From contig NZ_CP007140.1 of the NCBI RefSeq assembly GCF_000816105.1, forward strand, positions 1,700,388 through 1,764,387: a DNA stretch of 64,000 bases, in the 5' to 3' direction. The notes beneath the pieces were generated by a model. It worked only from the letters and a program-made list of their open reading frames with translations. It was not told the DNA's origin and made no database searches. The position numbers were made by a program, and so were the translations under genes. Below are positions 1-9,076 of the stretch, one piece after another (position 1 is the first letter of the stretch; each line of letters opens with the position of its first letter). The stretch is from Thermococcus guaymasensis DSM 11113 (GTDB lineage: Archaea > Methanobacteriota_B > Thermococci > Thermococcales > Thermococcaceae).

Positions 1-1
1 G

Positions 2-1237
2 GAGATTGAGATAAGCGGAAGGAAGTTCCCCGTCTACAAGAGCATTCTTGAAGTTCCCGACGAGGTTGACATGGCCGTTGTCGTTGTCCCGGCCAAGTTC
101 GTCCCGCAGGTCGTCGAGGAGTGCGGCCAGAAGGGCGTTAAGGTTCTCCCGATCATCAGCTCGGGCTTCGGTGAGCTTGGCGAGGAGGGCAAGAAGGTCG
201 AGAGGCAGCTCGTTGAGACCGCCCACAAGTACGGTATGAGGATCCTTGGCCCGAACATCTTCGGTGTCGTCTACACTCCGGAGAAGCTCAATGCCACCTT
301 CGGCCCGACCGACGTCATGCCCGGTCCGCTCGCCCTTATCAGCCAGAGCGGAGCCCTTGGAATTGCCCTCATGGGCTGGACGATCCTTGAGAAGGTCGGT
401 CTTTCAGCGGTCGTCAGTATAGGGAACAAGAGCGACATTGATGACGCTGATCTACTTGAGTTCTTCAAGGAGGACGAGAACACCAGGGCAATACTCATCT
501 ACATGGAGGGGGTCAAGGACGGAAGGCGCTTCATGGAGACCGCCAAGGAAGTCAGCAGGGTCAAGCCGATAGTTATCATCAAGGCCGGAAGGAGCGAGCG
601 CGGTGCCAAGGCCGCGGCTTCCCACACCGGTTCCCTCGCCGGAAGCGACAAGGTCTACGATGCCGCCTTTAAGCAGGCCGGCATAATAAGGGCCTACACC
701 ATCGGTGAGGCCTTCGACTACGCGAGAACCCTCAGCAACCTGCCGGAGCCAGAGGGAGAAAACATTGTCATTCTCACCAACGGCGGTGGAATTGGTGTCA
801 TGGCAACCGACGCGGCTGAGGAAGAGGGACTCCACCTCTACGACAACCTCGAGGAGCTCAAGGTCTTCGCCAACCACATGCCACCCTTCGGAAGCTACAA
901 GAACCCGGTTGACCTCACCGGTATGGCCGGCGCTGAGAGCTATGAGGGTGCCATCAGAGACGCCCTTGCCCACCCTGAGATGCACGCCATAGCCGTCCTC
1001 TACTGCCAGACGGCGGTGCTTGACCCGCGTGACCTTGCCGACGTAGTCATCCGCGAGTACAACGCCAGCGGCAGGAAGAAGCCGCTCGTCGTTGCCATCG
1101 TCGGTGGAATCGAGGCCAAAGAGGCCATCGACAGGCTCAACGAGGAAGGAATCCCGGCCTACCCGGAGCCGGAGAGGGCTATAAAGGCTCTCGCCGCCCT
1201 CTACCGCTGGAGCAGGTGGAAGGCCAAGCAGGAGTGA
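2..1237 (+). CDS. acdA: ADP-forming acetyl-CoA synthetase, alpha subunit (5' partial)
   Basis: The reading frame is open from base 2, so the gene begins before the window; 411 residues remain of a family of about 460. The subunit works in the cytoplasm with a separate beta subunit, converting acetyl-CoA, ADP and phosphate to acetate, CoA and ATP in sugar and peptide fermentation. The CoA-binding region comes first, followed by succinyl-CoA-ligase-like domains. The segment SHTGSLAGSD carries the histidine that is phosphorylated in this family. No beta subunit gene is seen here. Function rests on family knowledge and overall motif fit. Confidence 0.93.
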   Translation, partial: EIEISGRKFPVYKSILEVPDEVDMAVVVVPAKFVPQVVEECGQKGVKVLPIISSGFGELGEEGKKVERQLVETAHKYGMRILGPNIFGVVYTPEKLNATFGPTDVMPGPLALISQSGALGIALMGWTILEKVGLSAVVSIGNKSDIDDADLLEFFKEDENTRAILIYMEGVKDGRRFMETAKEVSRVKPIVIIKAGRSERGAKAAASHTGSLAGSDKVYDAAFKQAGIIRAYTIGEAFDYARTLSNLPEPEGENIVILTNGGGIGVMATDAAEEEGLHLYDNLEELKVFANHMPPFGSYKNPVDLTGMAGAESYEGAIRDALAHPEMHAIAVLYCQTAVLDPRDLADVVIREYNASGRKKPLVVAIVGGIEAKEAIDRLNEEGIPAYPEPERAIKALAALYRWSRWKAKQE

Positions 1238-1301
1238 TCTGTTTTCCTTAGTTTTCCCCAAATCTTTTATATCCTTTTGTCGTAATTCTCCTGGTGGTTG
1301 T

Positions 1302-2093
1302 ATGAAGCACCGTTTGAAGATTATTGGAGTGCTGATTTTTCTCTTTGGCCTTGTTCTAGTAGGGACGTACAGTCGGCCGAACTGTACAGGGATTTCGTGT
1401 CAGGTGGCATTTCCAGTGCTTGAGCTTTCCAGCTTTCGCATTAAAAACGGAGACAGTGTAAACGCCTACGTCATCGCTTTCTGGGGAGACTGCAACGGCG
1501 AGACATATGAAGTTGCCTCGGACAATGGTCCCGTGCAGTTCCATCAGGACGGTTCCATTTACATCGCCAGCAGAATGGGGCACTTTGGAAGCTTTTACCT
1601 CCCAGGATGTAGGGGAAACCTGACGGTCTATGCAGTTAGCACGTACTTTTCCAACATTACCCCTCCAAACATCACCTATAAAAGGGCGGGGGGCTACTTT
1701 GTCTTCCTGAATGACTACTTTCTTCCCCTCAAGGAGTTCCACATAGAAGTCTCGGGCCCCATAGGGTTCAAGGTCACCAACTGGCTCAACATCTTCCCGG
1801 CAGAGGACTTCAGAACGTACGAGATGACCTATACCAACGGAACCCTTCAGGCATTGGACGTGATTTATCAGGAACAGGTCGAAGGGATATTTGTAAGGAA
1901 CGGGACGAGGATAAGGGAAATGACCGTTTACGATGATCCTGCAGCTTACCTCGAATTTAAGAGGTGCACCGAACACTACAACGAAACCTTAGAAGCCTGC
2001 CGGGCCAGCGGTTCCCCAGAGTACCAGCTTCCCCTTGGGCTTGGCCTGATGCTCGCGGGTATCGCTCTCTTTGCCTATGGGATGAGGTTTTAA
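1302..2093 (+). CDS. hypothetical membrane-anchored extracellular protein
   Basis: A 263-residue protein I do not recognise. A hydrophobic helix lies at about residues 7-23 and another at the extreme C terminus (about 244-262). The region between is polar, with several N-x-S/T sites and about seven cysteines, so it probably faces outside the cell between two membrane anchors. A TATA-like element (cttttatat) lies about 35 bases upstream, and a GGTGG site precedes the ATG, suggesting its own transcription unit downstream of acdA. Confidence 0.75.
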   Translation: MKHRLKIIGVLIFLFGLVLVGTYSRPNCTGISCQVAFPVLELSSFRIKNGDSVNAYVIAFWGDCNGETYEVASDNGPVQFHQDGSIYIASRMGHFGSFYLPGCRGNLTVYAVSTYFSNITPPNITYKRAGGYFVFLNDYFLPLKEFHIEVSGPIGFKVTNWLNIFPAEDFRTYEMTYTNGTLQALDVIYQEQVEGIFVRNGTRIREMTVYDDPAAYLEFKRCTEHYNETLEACRASGSPEYQLPLGLGLMLAGIALFAYGMRF

Positions 2094-2122
2094 GCCCGTT
2101 CTCCCATTTCCCTTTGGTGGGG

Positions 2123-2833
2123 ATGGTGATAATAGCCCTCATCAGCGATATCCACTCTAACCTTGAGGCGCTTGAGGCAGTGTGGGACGAGGTTAAGGAT
2201 GCCGACGCTTTCCTCTGCATGGGTGACCTTGTCGGCTACGGCGCTTCTCCGAATGAAGTTGTGGAATTCGTGAGGAAGCAGATGAAAAGGCGGACTTTTC
2301 TCTGCGTCCGCGGAAACCACGACAACGCGATTGCCTTTGGAACGGACTGGGGCTTCAACCCCTACGCGAGGCAGGCTGTCCGGTGGCATCAGCGGGTCAT
2401 GACGATAGAAAACCTTGAGTTCCTCAGGCGGCTGCCGGTGAAACAGCTGTTTGAAGACGACACCGGACAGAGTTACCTGATCATCCACGGTTCTCCACGG
2501 GCTCCCCTGGACGAGTACCTCTTCCCCTGGCTCCCAGAGAGCGAGTTTAAAGCAGTTCTAAGCTACGTTCGCCAAGACGACTTGCTTCTCGGCCACACCC
2601 ACGTGCCAATGCTGAAGGTCGTCGAAGGAAGAAGGATAATAAACCCAGGCTCGGTAGGCCAGCCGAGGGACGGGGACTGGAGGGCTAGCTACGCGGTAAT
2701 CGACACAGAAAGAGAACCACCGGACAACGTTGAGTTTCACAGGGTTGAATATGATGTGGAAGAAGCGGCCAGAAAGATAATAGAAGCGGGGCTGCCGAGG
2801 TTCTTGGCGGAGAGGCTCTTTGAAGGCTACTAA
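2123..2833 (+). CDS. metallophosphoesterase (YfcE/MJ0936-like)
   Basis: A 236-residue calcineurin-like phosphoesterase. All metal-binding motifs are present in order: SDIHSN near the N terminus, GDLVGYG, GNHD, the IHGSP segment and GHTH. Such proteins are cytoplasmic two-metal phosphodiesterases; the substrate cannot be read from sequence. An open frame extends upstream into the previous gene, but I chose the ATG at 2123 because a GGTGGGG site directly precedes it and SDIHSN then sits at the usual distance from the N terminus. Confidence 0.88.
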   Translation: MVIIALISDIHSNLEALEAVWDEVKDADAFLCMGDLVGYGASPNEVVEFVRKQMKRRTFLCVRGNHDNAIAFGTDWGFNPYARQAVRWHQRVMTIENLEFLRRLPVKQLFEDDTGQSYLIIHGSPRAPLDEYLFPWLPESEFKAVLSYVRQDDLLLGHTHVPMLKVVEGRRIINPGSVGQPRDGDWRASYAVIDTEREPPDNVEFHRVEYDVEEAARKIIEAGLPRFLAERLFEGY

Positions 2834-3114
2834 CGGTGCCTTATACTCCTAAACTTTGATTTGACAGCCAGCTTGCTTGAGTCAATGATTATAACCTCTC
2901 CGATGCTCCTGACAGCACTTACCGGTATCAGAAGGAGGCCCTCATGGTCTGTAACGAACTCGCTCGTGTCCAGATCTTCGTCGGGCTCCGCAACGATCAC
3001 AAGAAGCTCTCCTGTCTTCTCATCAAAGCTGAGGTCATAGACCCAGCCGAGCCTTACGCCCGTGTCTGTGATAAGTTCAACATCTCTGAGCTTTGAGGCA
3101 AGTATCTTAACCAT
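2830..3114 (-). CDS. PRC-barrel domain protein
   Basis: A 94-residue protein consisting of one PRC-barrel fold, recognised from the pattern of short beta strands (LRDVELITDTGVRLGWVYD ... GELLVIV ... LLLIPVSAVRSIGEVIII). Archaeal PRC-barrel proteins are small cytoplasmic proteins of poorly defined role, some linked to RNA metabolism or cell division. It converges on the phosphoesterase gene with a 4-base overlap. Its likely TATA box is gttttatac on the minus strand near 3160. Confidence 0.8.
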   Translation of the reverse strand: MVKILASKLRDVELITDTGVRLGWVYDLSFDEKTGELLVIVAEPDEDLDTSEFVTDHEGLLLIPVSAVRSIGEVIIIDSSKLAVKSKFRSIRHR

Positions 3115-3218
3115 CTCTACACCCCTCCATTTTACGGTATGCCTAAATCATCACGATCGTATAAAACTTTTTCCACGCGGTGGAGCAGGAACAAAGACCA
3201 AAAAGTCTATGAGGGGAT

Positions 3219-3305
3219 GGGTAGAGCTACCCCGGGCGATGAAGAGATTCATCCCTCCTGACGGGGACTCGCTCCCCCCGAGATGAAGATGCGGTCCCCC
3301 CTCGA
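3219..3305. repeat. GC-rich hairpin cluster, possible mobile-element end scar
   Basis: A strongly GC-rich stretch sits at the 3' edge of an AT-rich gene block. It holds GGGTAG-AG-CTACCC (3219-3232), a GGGGA...TCCCC hairpin near 3262-3276, and two related segments starting CGATGAAGAG and AGATGAAGAT. On the minus strand the CCCCGTCAGGAGGGATGAA stretch resembles, from memory, right-end sequences of archaeal IS200/IS605 elements. The reading frame of the neighbouring ATPase runs into it. A C/D-box-like RNA was considered, but the box D motifs are incomplete. Confidence 0.45.
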
Positions 3306-3955
3306 GCCCTTTTTAGCTCTCCTCCTATTATCTCCAGTGTTTTGTTGGTGATTTTTTGGAGTCTTGGGTCGTGGGAGGTGATTATCATTGGAGTATTGTC
3401 CTTAAGCTGGCTGAGGATGTTAATAACGACTTCTGAGTTTTCGGCGTCGAGCATTGAAGTTGGCTCGTCAAGGAGTAAGAGGTCTGGGTTATCAGAAAGC
3501 ACCATCAATAACTCAGCCCTCTTGAGCTCTCCACCACTCAGCTGGTCTGGATGTTTGTCGAGGATGGTTTTAATGTTGAGTTCCTCCGCGAGCTCTCGCA
3601 CTAAACTTTCATTCAACTTTCTTCCTCGCCCTCTTGCGTAGAAGAGGATGTTCTCCCAGACGGTCAGTTCTTTTATCATTGTGCCCTCCTGCGTGAGGTA
3701 ACCTATTCTCCGCCTGACTTTGAGGGCTTGTTTTTCGTTCTTTGGCTCGATGCCAAAAACCTTGACTGAACCGTGGATTGGCTGGACTAATCCGAGGATG
3801 GCTTTTAGTATTGTTGTCTTCCCGCTTCCTGAGGGCCCCATGATGAGGAGTACTTCTCTATCATTCAAGCTGAAGGTGACTCCCCTTAACGCCAAAACTC
3901 CACCCGTGTACGTTTCATACTTCACAAACACATCCTCAAACTCAACAACACTCAT
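3227..3955 (-). CDS. ABC transporter ATP-binding protein (LolD/MacB type)
   Basis: A 242-residue ATPase with Walker A GPSGSGKTT, signature LSGGELKRAELL, Walker B LLLLDEPTS and H-loop ITSHD. It should energise the FtsX-like permease encoded directly upstream, whose 3' end nearly abuts it. The start at 3955 follows a GGGGGTGAT site; the TTG at 3970 is less likely. The last 24 or so residues, after GGELKRA, are arginine-rich and unlike the family; they are encoded by the GC-rich hairpin region, suggesting that the original stop was lost to an insertion or rearrangement. Confidence 0.9.
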   Translation of the reverse strand: MSVVEFEDVFVKYETYTGGVLALRGVTFSLNDREVLLIMGPSGSGKTTILKAILGLVQPIHGSVKVFGIEPKNEKQALKVRRRIGYLTQEGTMIKELTVWENILFYARGRGRKLNESLVRELAEELNIKTILDKHPDQLSGGELKRAELLMVLSDNPDLLLLDEPTSMLDAENSEVVINILSQLKDNTPMIITSHDPRLQKITNKTLEIIGGELKRARGGTASSSRGERVPVRRDESLHRPG

Positions 3956-3960
3956 CTTAA

Positions 3961-6018
3961 TCACCCCCAAACAAACACATGAGGAGGCCTAAAGAGGGAT
4001 TGAATGGTCAGTTTCCCATTCTCAAAGACGATTCTTCCGGAGGTATATGTGACACCGATGTAGGCATCAAGGAAAATTGCAACGACTACAGTTACCATTA
4101 CGGACAAAAGTGTTATCAAGCTCATTTTTAGAATCAAGAACTTAAGAAAGCTTTGCTTGATGGCCTTTGGATCCCCTCCCCTAAGGCTTGAGTACTCTCG
4201 TATGGAGAAATATTTCCTCAGGGAGATTAAAATAATCAAGGAAATTGCCAGTAGCCCCATAATTCCAAAGCCTGGACTCAACTTATTTAGATAATCAGCT
4301 AATAGACCAAGAGATGTTATATCATCGTGTCCTACTACCTCCACGTACTCGCGATTCTGGAAAACAGCATTAAGAACTTTATTCAGGGAGACTATTCTCG
4401 GAAGCAGTGATAGGCCCAACGAATATGCCGAGAACGTTAAAATGTATGAGTACCCAGTCAGGGATCTGAAATAGTACCTTACGTCAAACATAAACTCAAA
4501 GAACTGCACTAGGCTCTTGCATACCTTGTGGAAAAAGTACCCTATGAAAATCCCCATGACGGGGACGAGAGCCATTAGAAGTGAGAATAGTAACATTAAG
4601 CTTCCATATCCCCTGCCAGCGAGAACTAAACTATTCACTCTCATGTAGCCAAGTAGAATGAAGGCTGAGAGAAGGATAACCAACAAAAGCTCTAAAGTTC
4701 TACCAAATCTCCAAGTATCCCCAATTCTGGCTACCAACATGGCCAGGTAAACAAAACCAATTACGCCTAAGATCACTAGGAGCGACGGGGAATAATCTGA
4801 AAATGAACAGAAAGATACATATGCACTCACCGAAGCTAAACCCGTAGCCGAAAAAATAAAGAACTCCTGAACAACCTTGAAATTTCTGTGGATTCCCCTA
4901 AGCTCGAGAATTTCAAGATCACTGCGCAGCTCTCTGAAGACTGTTGACGCTGCATACAATACTAGGAGGAAGAAGGGAAGGTATATAACAACAAGAAGTC
5001 CCCCGTATTTTCCGAAGAATTTTACAGTCTGAGTCCCAGCATTTCTTACCAGGTTAGTTATATCTGCCTGCCTGAGAGTAACACCAGATGAGACTATACG
5101 AATACCTTCATTTTGGTTGATTACCTTCACCAAATACTCCTCGTCGTTGGGGTTGATCCAGGTTCTGTTGAAGTATAGTCTACGGGAGCCGTTGATTTCG
5201 TTCCTGAGGTCTATTACAACTCCATCATTGCCGTAAATCTCAGTGTAAGCCCTAACAACGAGTGTGGTTAAACTACGAGGCATTTTGGAGGTTATGATGT
5301 TATCAATTATATGGGGATCCCGGATAGAGTTTTTAATATTAACCGCCACGTAGATGTTAATCCTAAGCCCAGAAGCGTTTAAGATATCACGGTTGATCCA
5401 TCTGGAGTATTCACTAAGCGTTTTGTTAGTTAGGGGAACTGCAACCTGAACGTACTCGACGTTGGATAAGGAATCAAGGGGATACTCCCGAAAAATCCCG
5501 TATGCCTCAACCAAAGAAATGTTTTTGCCAAGGAAGTACGACGAGACATCTTCAGGTGTTAACTCTCTGGACAGGTTGTAGCTGAGGAGGAGAAAGTGAT
5601 TTTTCGAGGAGTTAAACTTGAATCCGAACTCCTCAACGTCCTTAATATCCCTGAAGAAGTAGGCCTGAAAGTATATCGTATGGCCATTAATTTGGAGGGG
5701 TTTTACGTATGTCACAGGAAGAGCCATAAGAAACTTAATACTCAAACTTTTATTTGTAAGATTCTTCTCAAGTGTGTTAATAATATTTGAAACCTGCCCA
5801 CTCATATTGGAAAGAGAGACTTCTCTTCCAAAGTCAAGGCTGAGGGAATAAACGGCATGTGGGCGGTAATGAGTAAACGTATATTCAATGTTTTCGTCGA
5901 CGAGATGATTCACCTGCCCCACAATACCGAAGATCAAAAGGGATACTATAAAGGACATCAGTATTAAGAGAAAGAAGCTCATCCTCCGGGTTATGATTTT
6001 AATTAGATACCTTAGCAT
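3961..6018 (-). CDS. FtsX-like ABC transporter permease
   Basis: A 685-residue protein with one N-terminal membrane helix (about 15-34), a large outside domain of about 300 residues rich in N-x-S/T sites, then about eight more helices. This matches the MacB/FtsX layout and is also reminiscent of the permeases of bacteriocin export systems. It lies between a small membrane protein gene and the ATPase gene in one minus-strand run. Base composition is clearly more AT-rich than in flanking genes. It probably acts on an exported protein or peptide rather than importing a nutrient; the substrate is unknown. Confidence 0.85.
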   Translation of the reverse strand: MLRYLIKIITRRMSFFLLILMSFIVSLLIFGIVGQVNHLVDENIEYTFTHYRPHAVYSLSLDFGREVSLSNMSGQVSNIINTLEKNLTNKSLSIKFLMALPVTYVKPLQINGHTIYFQAYFFRDIKDVEEFGFKFNSSKNHFLLLSYNLSRELTPEDVSSYFLGKNISLVEAYGIFREYPLDSLSNVEYVQVAVPLTNKTLSEYSRWINRDILNASGLRINIYVAVNIKNSIRDPHIIDNIITSKMPRSLTTLVVRAYTEIYGNDGVVIDLRNEINGSRRLYFNRTWINPNDEEYLVKVINQNEGIRIVSSGVTLRQADITNLVRNAGTQTVKFFGKYGGLLVVIYLPFFLLVLYAASTVFRELRSDLEILELRGIHRNFKVVQEFFIFSATGLASVSAYVSFCSFSDYSPSLLVILGVIGFVYLAMLVARIGDTWRFGRTLELLLVILLSAFILLGYMRVNSLVLAGRGYGSLMLLFSLLMALVPVMGIFIGYFFHKVCKSLVQFFEFMFDVRYYFRSLTGYSYILTFSAYSLGLSLLPRIVSLNKVLNAVFQNREYVEVVGHDDITSLGLLADYLNKLSPGFGIMGLLAISLIILISLRKYFSIREYSSLRGGDPKAIKQSFLKFLILKMSLITLLSVMVTVVVAIFLDAYIGVTYTSGRIVFENGKLTIQSLFRPPHVFVWG

Positions 6019-6023
6019 TTAAG

Positions 6024-6395
6024 TCACACCTCCCTCAGATGGTACGCTGTAATGATTCCTGTCACGTAGAGGATAGAATGCTGAACCACGAGCCTCCAGG
6101 TTATAATGGTTTTTACCCCATTTAAAACTCCAACTGAGAGCAACCTGATTACAGTGAATAGAAAGGCCAGACCAGCCATTCTCTTCTCTCCAAAATCATT
6201 CACAATGCCAAAAACGTAAAGTCCCGAGACCAGGATTTCAAAAACCTTAATGAGCCAGTATTCTGGAGACAGGACATTCAAAATAAGCTGTCTGTGAACT
6301 GGATCCAAAAGATATAAATTTATAAGAGACAGTAGATCGGTTATTAAAATTAGCAAGAAGAAAATTAGGAACAGGAATCTTACCCTCCCATTCAT
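6024..6395 (-). CDS. small four-helix membrane protein
   Basis: A 123-residue hydrophobic protein with about four predicted membrane segments and no motif I recognise. I chose the ATG at 6395 because GGAGGTAACCTCG lies directly upstream and the upstream gene ends at 6401; the longer open frame would overlap that gene. It sits five bases before the FtsX-like permease gene and shares its AT-rich composition. An accessory or immunity-like role in the same export system is a guess from position only. Confidence 0.7.
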   Translation of the reverse strand: MNGRVRFLFLIFFLLILITDLLSLINLYLLDPVHRQLILNVLSPEYWLIKVFEILVSGLYVFGIVNDFGEKRMAGLAFLFTVIRLLSVGVLNGVKTIITWRLVVQHSILYVTGIITAYHLREV

Positions 6396-6400
6396 CGAGG

Positions 6401-7330
6401 TTACCTCCCTATGAACTCTTCTGGCTTTACAAGCTGGTACCACGCCCAAAAGACCTTGAGGTAGTGGTCATCGACGATTGCCTTGTTTTGAGCTTTTATA
6501 TAATCCTCACGCCACAATTCCGAGAGGTAGACAATAGAGGGCTTAAACAGCGCCTCGGCATAAGGGTCTCTTTTCAGTTCCAGGATGAGGGATCTTAGTG
6601 AGTTGTAACTTTTTTCCGGGTCATATCCCTCGATAAGGGAATCCAACATAGTACTGTTTCGGGATACCACGTATACAAAATGTTGAAGGGCAAACCTGGT
6701 CTCGATAGGCCATTCCCCGCTGAATGGTTCTCCATAAGTTTTTGATACCAACCTTCTGAGCCTTAGAGTGAGATTCAAGAGCGTATCGTATGAAAAAGAG
6801 GGCTCACCATAAACCTCCAACGCCCTTGCTTTAAATGAATCAAAGTTCTCCAGCCTCTCTTTGAGTATACATATTTCACCGGTTTTATATGGTAACTCAT
6901 CTTCCTTGCTAGACGCGAGGAAGGAAATCTCAATTCTGAGATCTCCTAAGAGAAGAACCCCAACAACGCTTTTTTCAGAGACTTCACGCTTTGAAAGGTT
7001 TTTATACTGAGAAACGATGCAATTAACGGTGTTTTTCAAGATAGTGACATTCTTAGTCAAGGTACAGTTGTAGTGTTCATAATCCAGCTTGTTCCAGAGA
7101 TACTCTCCATAAAGAGCATCCCTCATTGAGTAATAGGAAGAGGAGTAGTTCTCCAGTATGCCCCCAAACAGCTCCTCATATTTTGAAGATGGGAAAGATC
7201 GAGAACCGTTGGGAGATGCTTGGTTAGTTTTATCGCCTGAGTCGGATTTAATTATGTTGGAAGCCATATACACAACAGCAATGGTCAAAAGAAGAAAGAT
7301 ACAAAGGGAAACACTTTTCTTCTTTTTCAT
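6401..7330 (-). CDS. hypothetical membrane-anchored protein
   Basis: A 309-residue protein with a lysine-rich start and a single hydrophobic helix at about residues 7-25, followed by a serine-rich linker and a mostly helical charged domain. No family was recognised. The helix contains a cysteine (SLCIF), but the lipobox is not convincing, so I call it a signal anchor. It is preceded by AAGGGGGGTTTATA and lies 12 bases after the secreted protein gene, so it is probably cotranscribed with the ABC genes. Confidence 0.72.
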   Translation of the reverse strand: MKKKKSVSLCIFLLLTIAVVYMASNIIKSDSGDKTNQASPNGSRSFPSSKYEELFGGILENYSSSYYSMRDALYGEYLWNKLDYEHYNCTLTKNVTILKNTVNCIVSQYKNLSKREVSEKSVVGVLLLGDLRIEISFLASSKEDELPYKTGEICILKERLENFDSFKARALEVYGEPSFSYDTLLNLTLRLRRLVSKTYGEPFSGEWPIETRFALQHFVYVVSRNSTMLDSLIEGYDPEKSYNSLRSLILELKRDPYAEALFKPSIVYLSELWREDYIKAQNKAIVDDHYLKVFWAWYQLVKPEEFIGR

Positions 7331-7342
7331 TATAAACCCCCC

Positions 7343-8185
7343 TTATGGCTTCAGCTGAACCACAACGTTCACAATTGGCAATACTGCAGTATCCTCTTTA
7401 ACGGACACATAAACTGGGGTATCCATTCCAGGCCCTATATATGTGTAACCTCTCTCTACTGTATACTTGGCATCAAAGTTTATCCAGTCCTCATAACCAA
7501 CGGAGTGAGAGTTTGCCCAATTTCTAGCACCAGTTAGTGTTAGCTCATCTTTGATAATCCCATAGTCTGCATCATAGTATTCTTGCCACAATATTTTTCC
7601 ACTTCTTAGATTAACTGTCAAATGATTAGTGCCTAGCCCACTGATAACATCCGAGTTAGGACCTAACATGTCAAATGCCCATGACGCTCCAACAGGAGAA
7701 CCGGCTAATGACAATACTGCATCAAATGCAGTCTTGAGCATGGTGTCAAGGGCATCGTAGCGAATGTTCGAGCCGCTTAGGTATCTATAGGCATCCTCAA
7801 ATGCTATGAACCACTGGGAATCTGCAGAGCCTGAATAGTAGTCCTCGTATTTTTTCACATGAACCTCTCCCTGGTAGTAGGTGCAAAATATCCAAAGAGT
7901 ACAAGACTTCCATGAATCTCCGTCCTCTTTCTTGAAGGCGGAAACCCTCCAAGTATATGGATTCCACGGTGCAGTTTTGCTTACCTCAAAGACTATATCA
8001 TCAAGGTAGCCTTCTGCATCAGGGGAACCCTGAACGGCATAGAACTTTCCAAGGGTGTGTCCATCGTATGTATAGGTTGTCTGATATCTATCCTGCTCCA
8101 CCCAACTGTCGCCACTTGCACTTACTGTTCCCAACGTTCCGGAAAGGAAAAACAAAACCACAAATGCAATTCCTAGTTTCCGCAT
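7343..8185 (-). CDS. secreted protein of unknown function
   Basis: A 280-residue protein with a clear signal peptide: MRKLGIAFVVLFFLSGTLG, then a probable cleavage after VSA. The mature part is rich in Tyr, Trp and Asp, has two close cysteines (SCTLWIFC) and a hydrophobic Gly/Ala/Ser-rich helix in the middle. No family was recognised. The ATG at 8185 follows GGGGGGAAG; the longer frame would spoil the signal peptide. It is the first gene of the AT-rich block and the best candidate for the substrate or effector of the ABC system. Confidence 0.75.
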   Translation of the reverse strand: MRKLGIAFVVLFFLSGTLGTVSASGDSWVEQDRYQTTYTYDGHTLGKFYAVQGSPDAEGYLDDIVFEVSKTAPWNPYTWRVSAFKKEDGDSWKSCTLWIFCTYYQGEVHVKKYEDYYSGSADSQWFIAFEDAYRYLSGSNIRYDALDTMLKTAFDAVLSLAGSPVGASWAFDMLGPNSDVISGLGTNHLTVNLRSGKILWQEYYDADYGIIKDELTLTGARNWANSHSVGYEDWINFDAKYTVERGYTYIGPGMDTPVYVSVKEDTAVLPIVNVVVQLKP

Positions 8186-8359
8186 CTTCCCCCCCCATTT
8201 AGTTGTATATTTCAAATGGGTTAGGCAATTTATTTTCTTACTTTATAGTTTAAATAATTTTCGATCTAATTGACATGATCATGTAGATTGTAGCATATAA
8301 CCACTTTGAGTTGTAACACTTAATAGTAAAGCAGAAAAAGTTTGTCAGTGTTCTACATA

Positions 8360-9076
8360 ATGATGATACCAGTAAAAGTTCGCTCTGAAAGTTCCATCCC
8401 AATCGAGATACCGCCGAACACCGTAATGCTCAGGGGAATTGGCTGGGACTCCAATATCTACCTCGTCAGGGATAAGAGAGAGGCTCTCATCGTTGACACT
8501 GGAACCGGAGTTAACTGGCACGTATACGCCGAGATCTGGGAGGGAAACGGCTACCTTAAGGGCGTGAAGAGGGTGGTGATCTTCAACACGCACGAACATT
8601 TCGACCACGTTGGTGGAAACAGAGCCTTCAGAGACTGGCTGGAAGGTCTCGGTATCAAAGTTCTTTTCGCGGCCCACGAGATAACCGCAAAGACCCTTGA
8701 GCGGGGGGACGACTACGTGATCCTCGGCTACGCCTACGGCAGGCCCTTTGAGCCGCAGCCGGTTGAGATGAAGCTTAACGAGGGGGCCAGGATCAAAATC
8801 GGCTCCCTTGAGCTCCGCCTTATCCACACGCCGGGTCACACGGCCGGAAGTGCCTGCCTCTACCTTGAGGATGGGGAAACCAAAATAATGTTCACCGGCG
8901 ATACAGTCTTCAACGGAACCGTCGGAAGGGTTGACCTTCCCACCGGCGATGGGTGGGAGCTAAGGGAGAGCCTTGAGCGGCTTTTTGAGTTCGATGTGGA
9001 CTTCGGCCTGCCTGGTCACGGGAAACCGATAACCGAGTGGAAGAGGAACTTGGAAAAAGTCCTGGGGCTGGTATGA
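8360..9076 (+). CDS. metallo-beta-lactamase fold hydrolase
   Basis: A protein of about 238 residues with the motif THEHFDHVGG, the later HTPGHTAGS and FTGDT metal-binding elements, and a C-terminal GHG. This is the two-metal hydrolase fold of the glyoxalase II group; the thioester or other substrate is not known. The start is uncertain: a TTG at 8342 opens the frame, but ATG codons at 8360 and 8363 place the first strand correctly. Its stop overlaps the start of the next gene, so the two are probably translated together. Confidence 0.85.
   Translation: MMIPVKVRSESSIPIEIPPNTVMLRGIGWDSNIYLVRDKREALIVDTGTGVNWHVYAEIWEGNGYLKGVKRVVIFNTHEHFDHVGGNRAFRDWLEGLGIKVLFAAHEITAKTLERGDDYVILGYAYGRPFEPQPVEMKLNEGARIKIGSLELRLIHTPGHTAGSACLYLEDGETKIMFTGDTVFNGTVGRVDLPTGDGWELRESLERLFEFDVDFGLPGHGKPITEWKRNLEKVLGLV

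Noticed and set aside
452-1261. 269-codon minus-strand frame opposite acdA
   Set aside because: High-GC codon bias on the real strand keeps the opposite strand open; no motif, start site or family resemblance.
3200-3310. C/D box small RNA
   Set aside because: Sequences near CGATGAA and CCTGA resemble boxes C and D', but a second box D (CTGA) is missing and the hairpins fit a mobile-element scar better.
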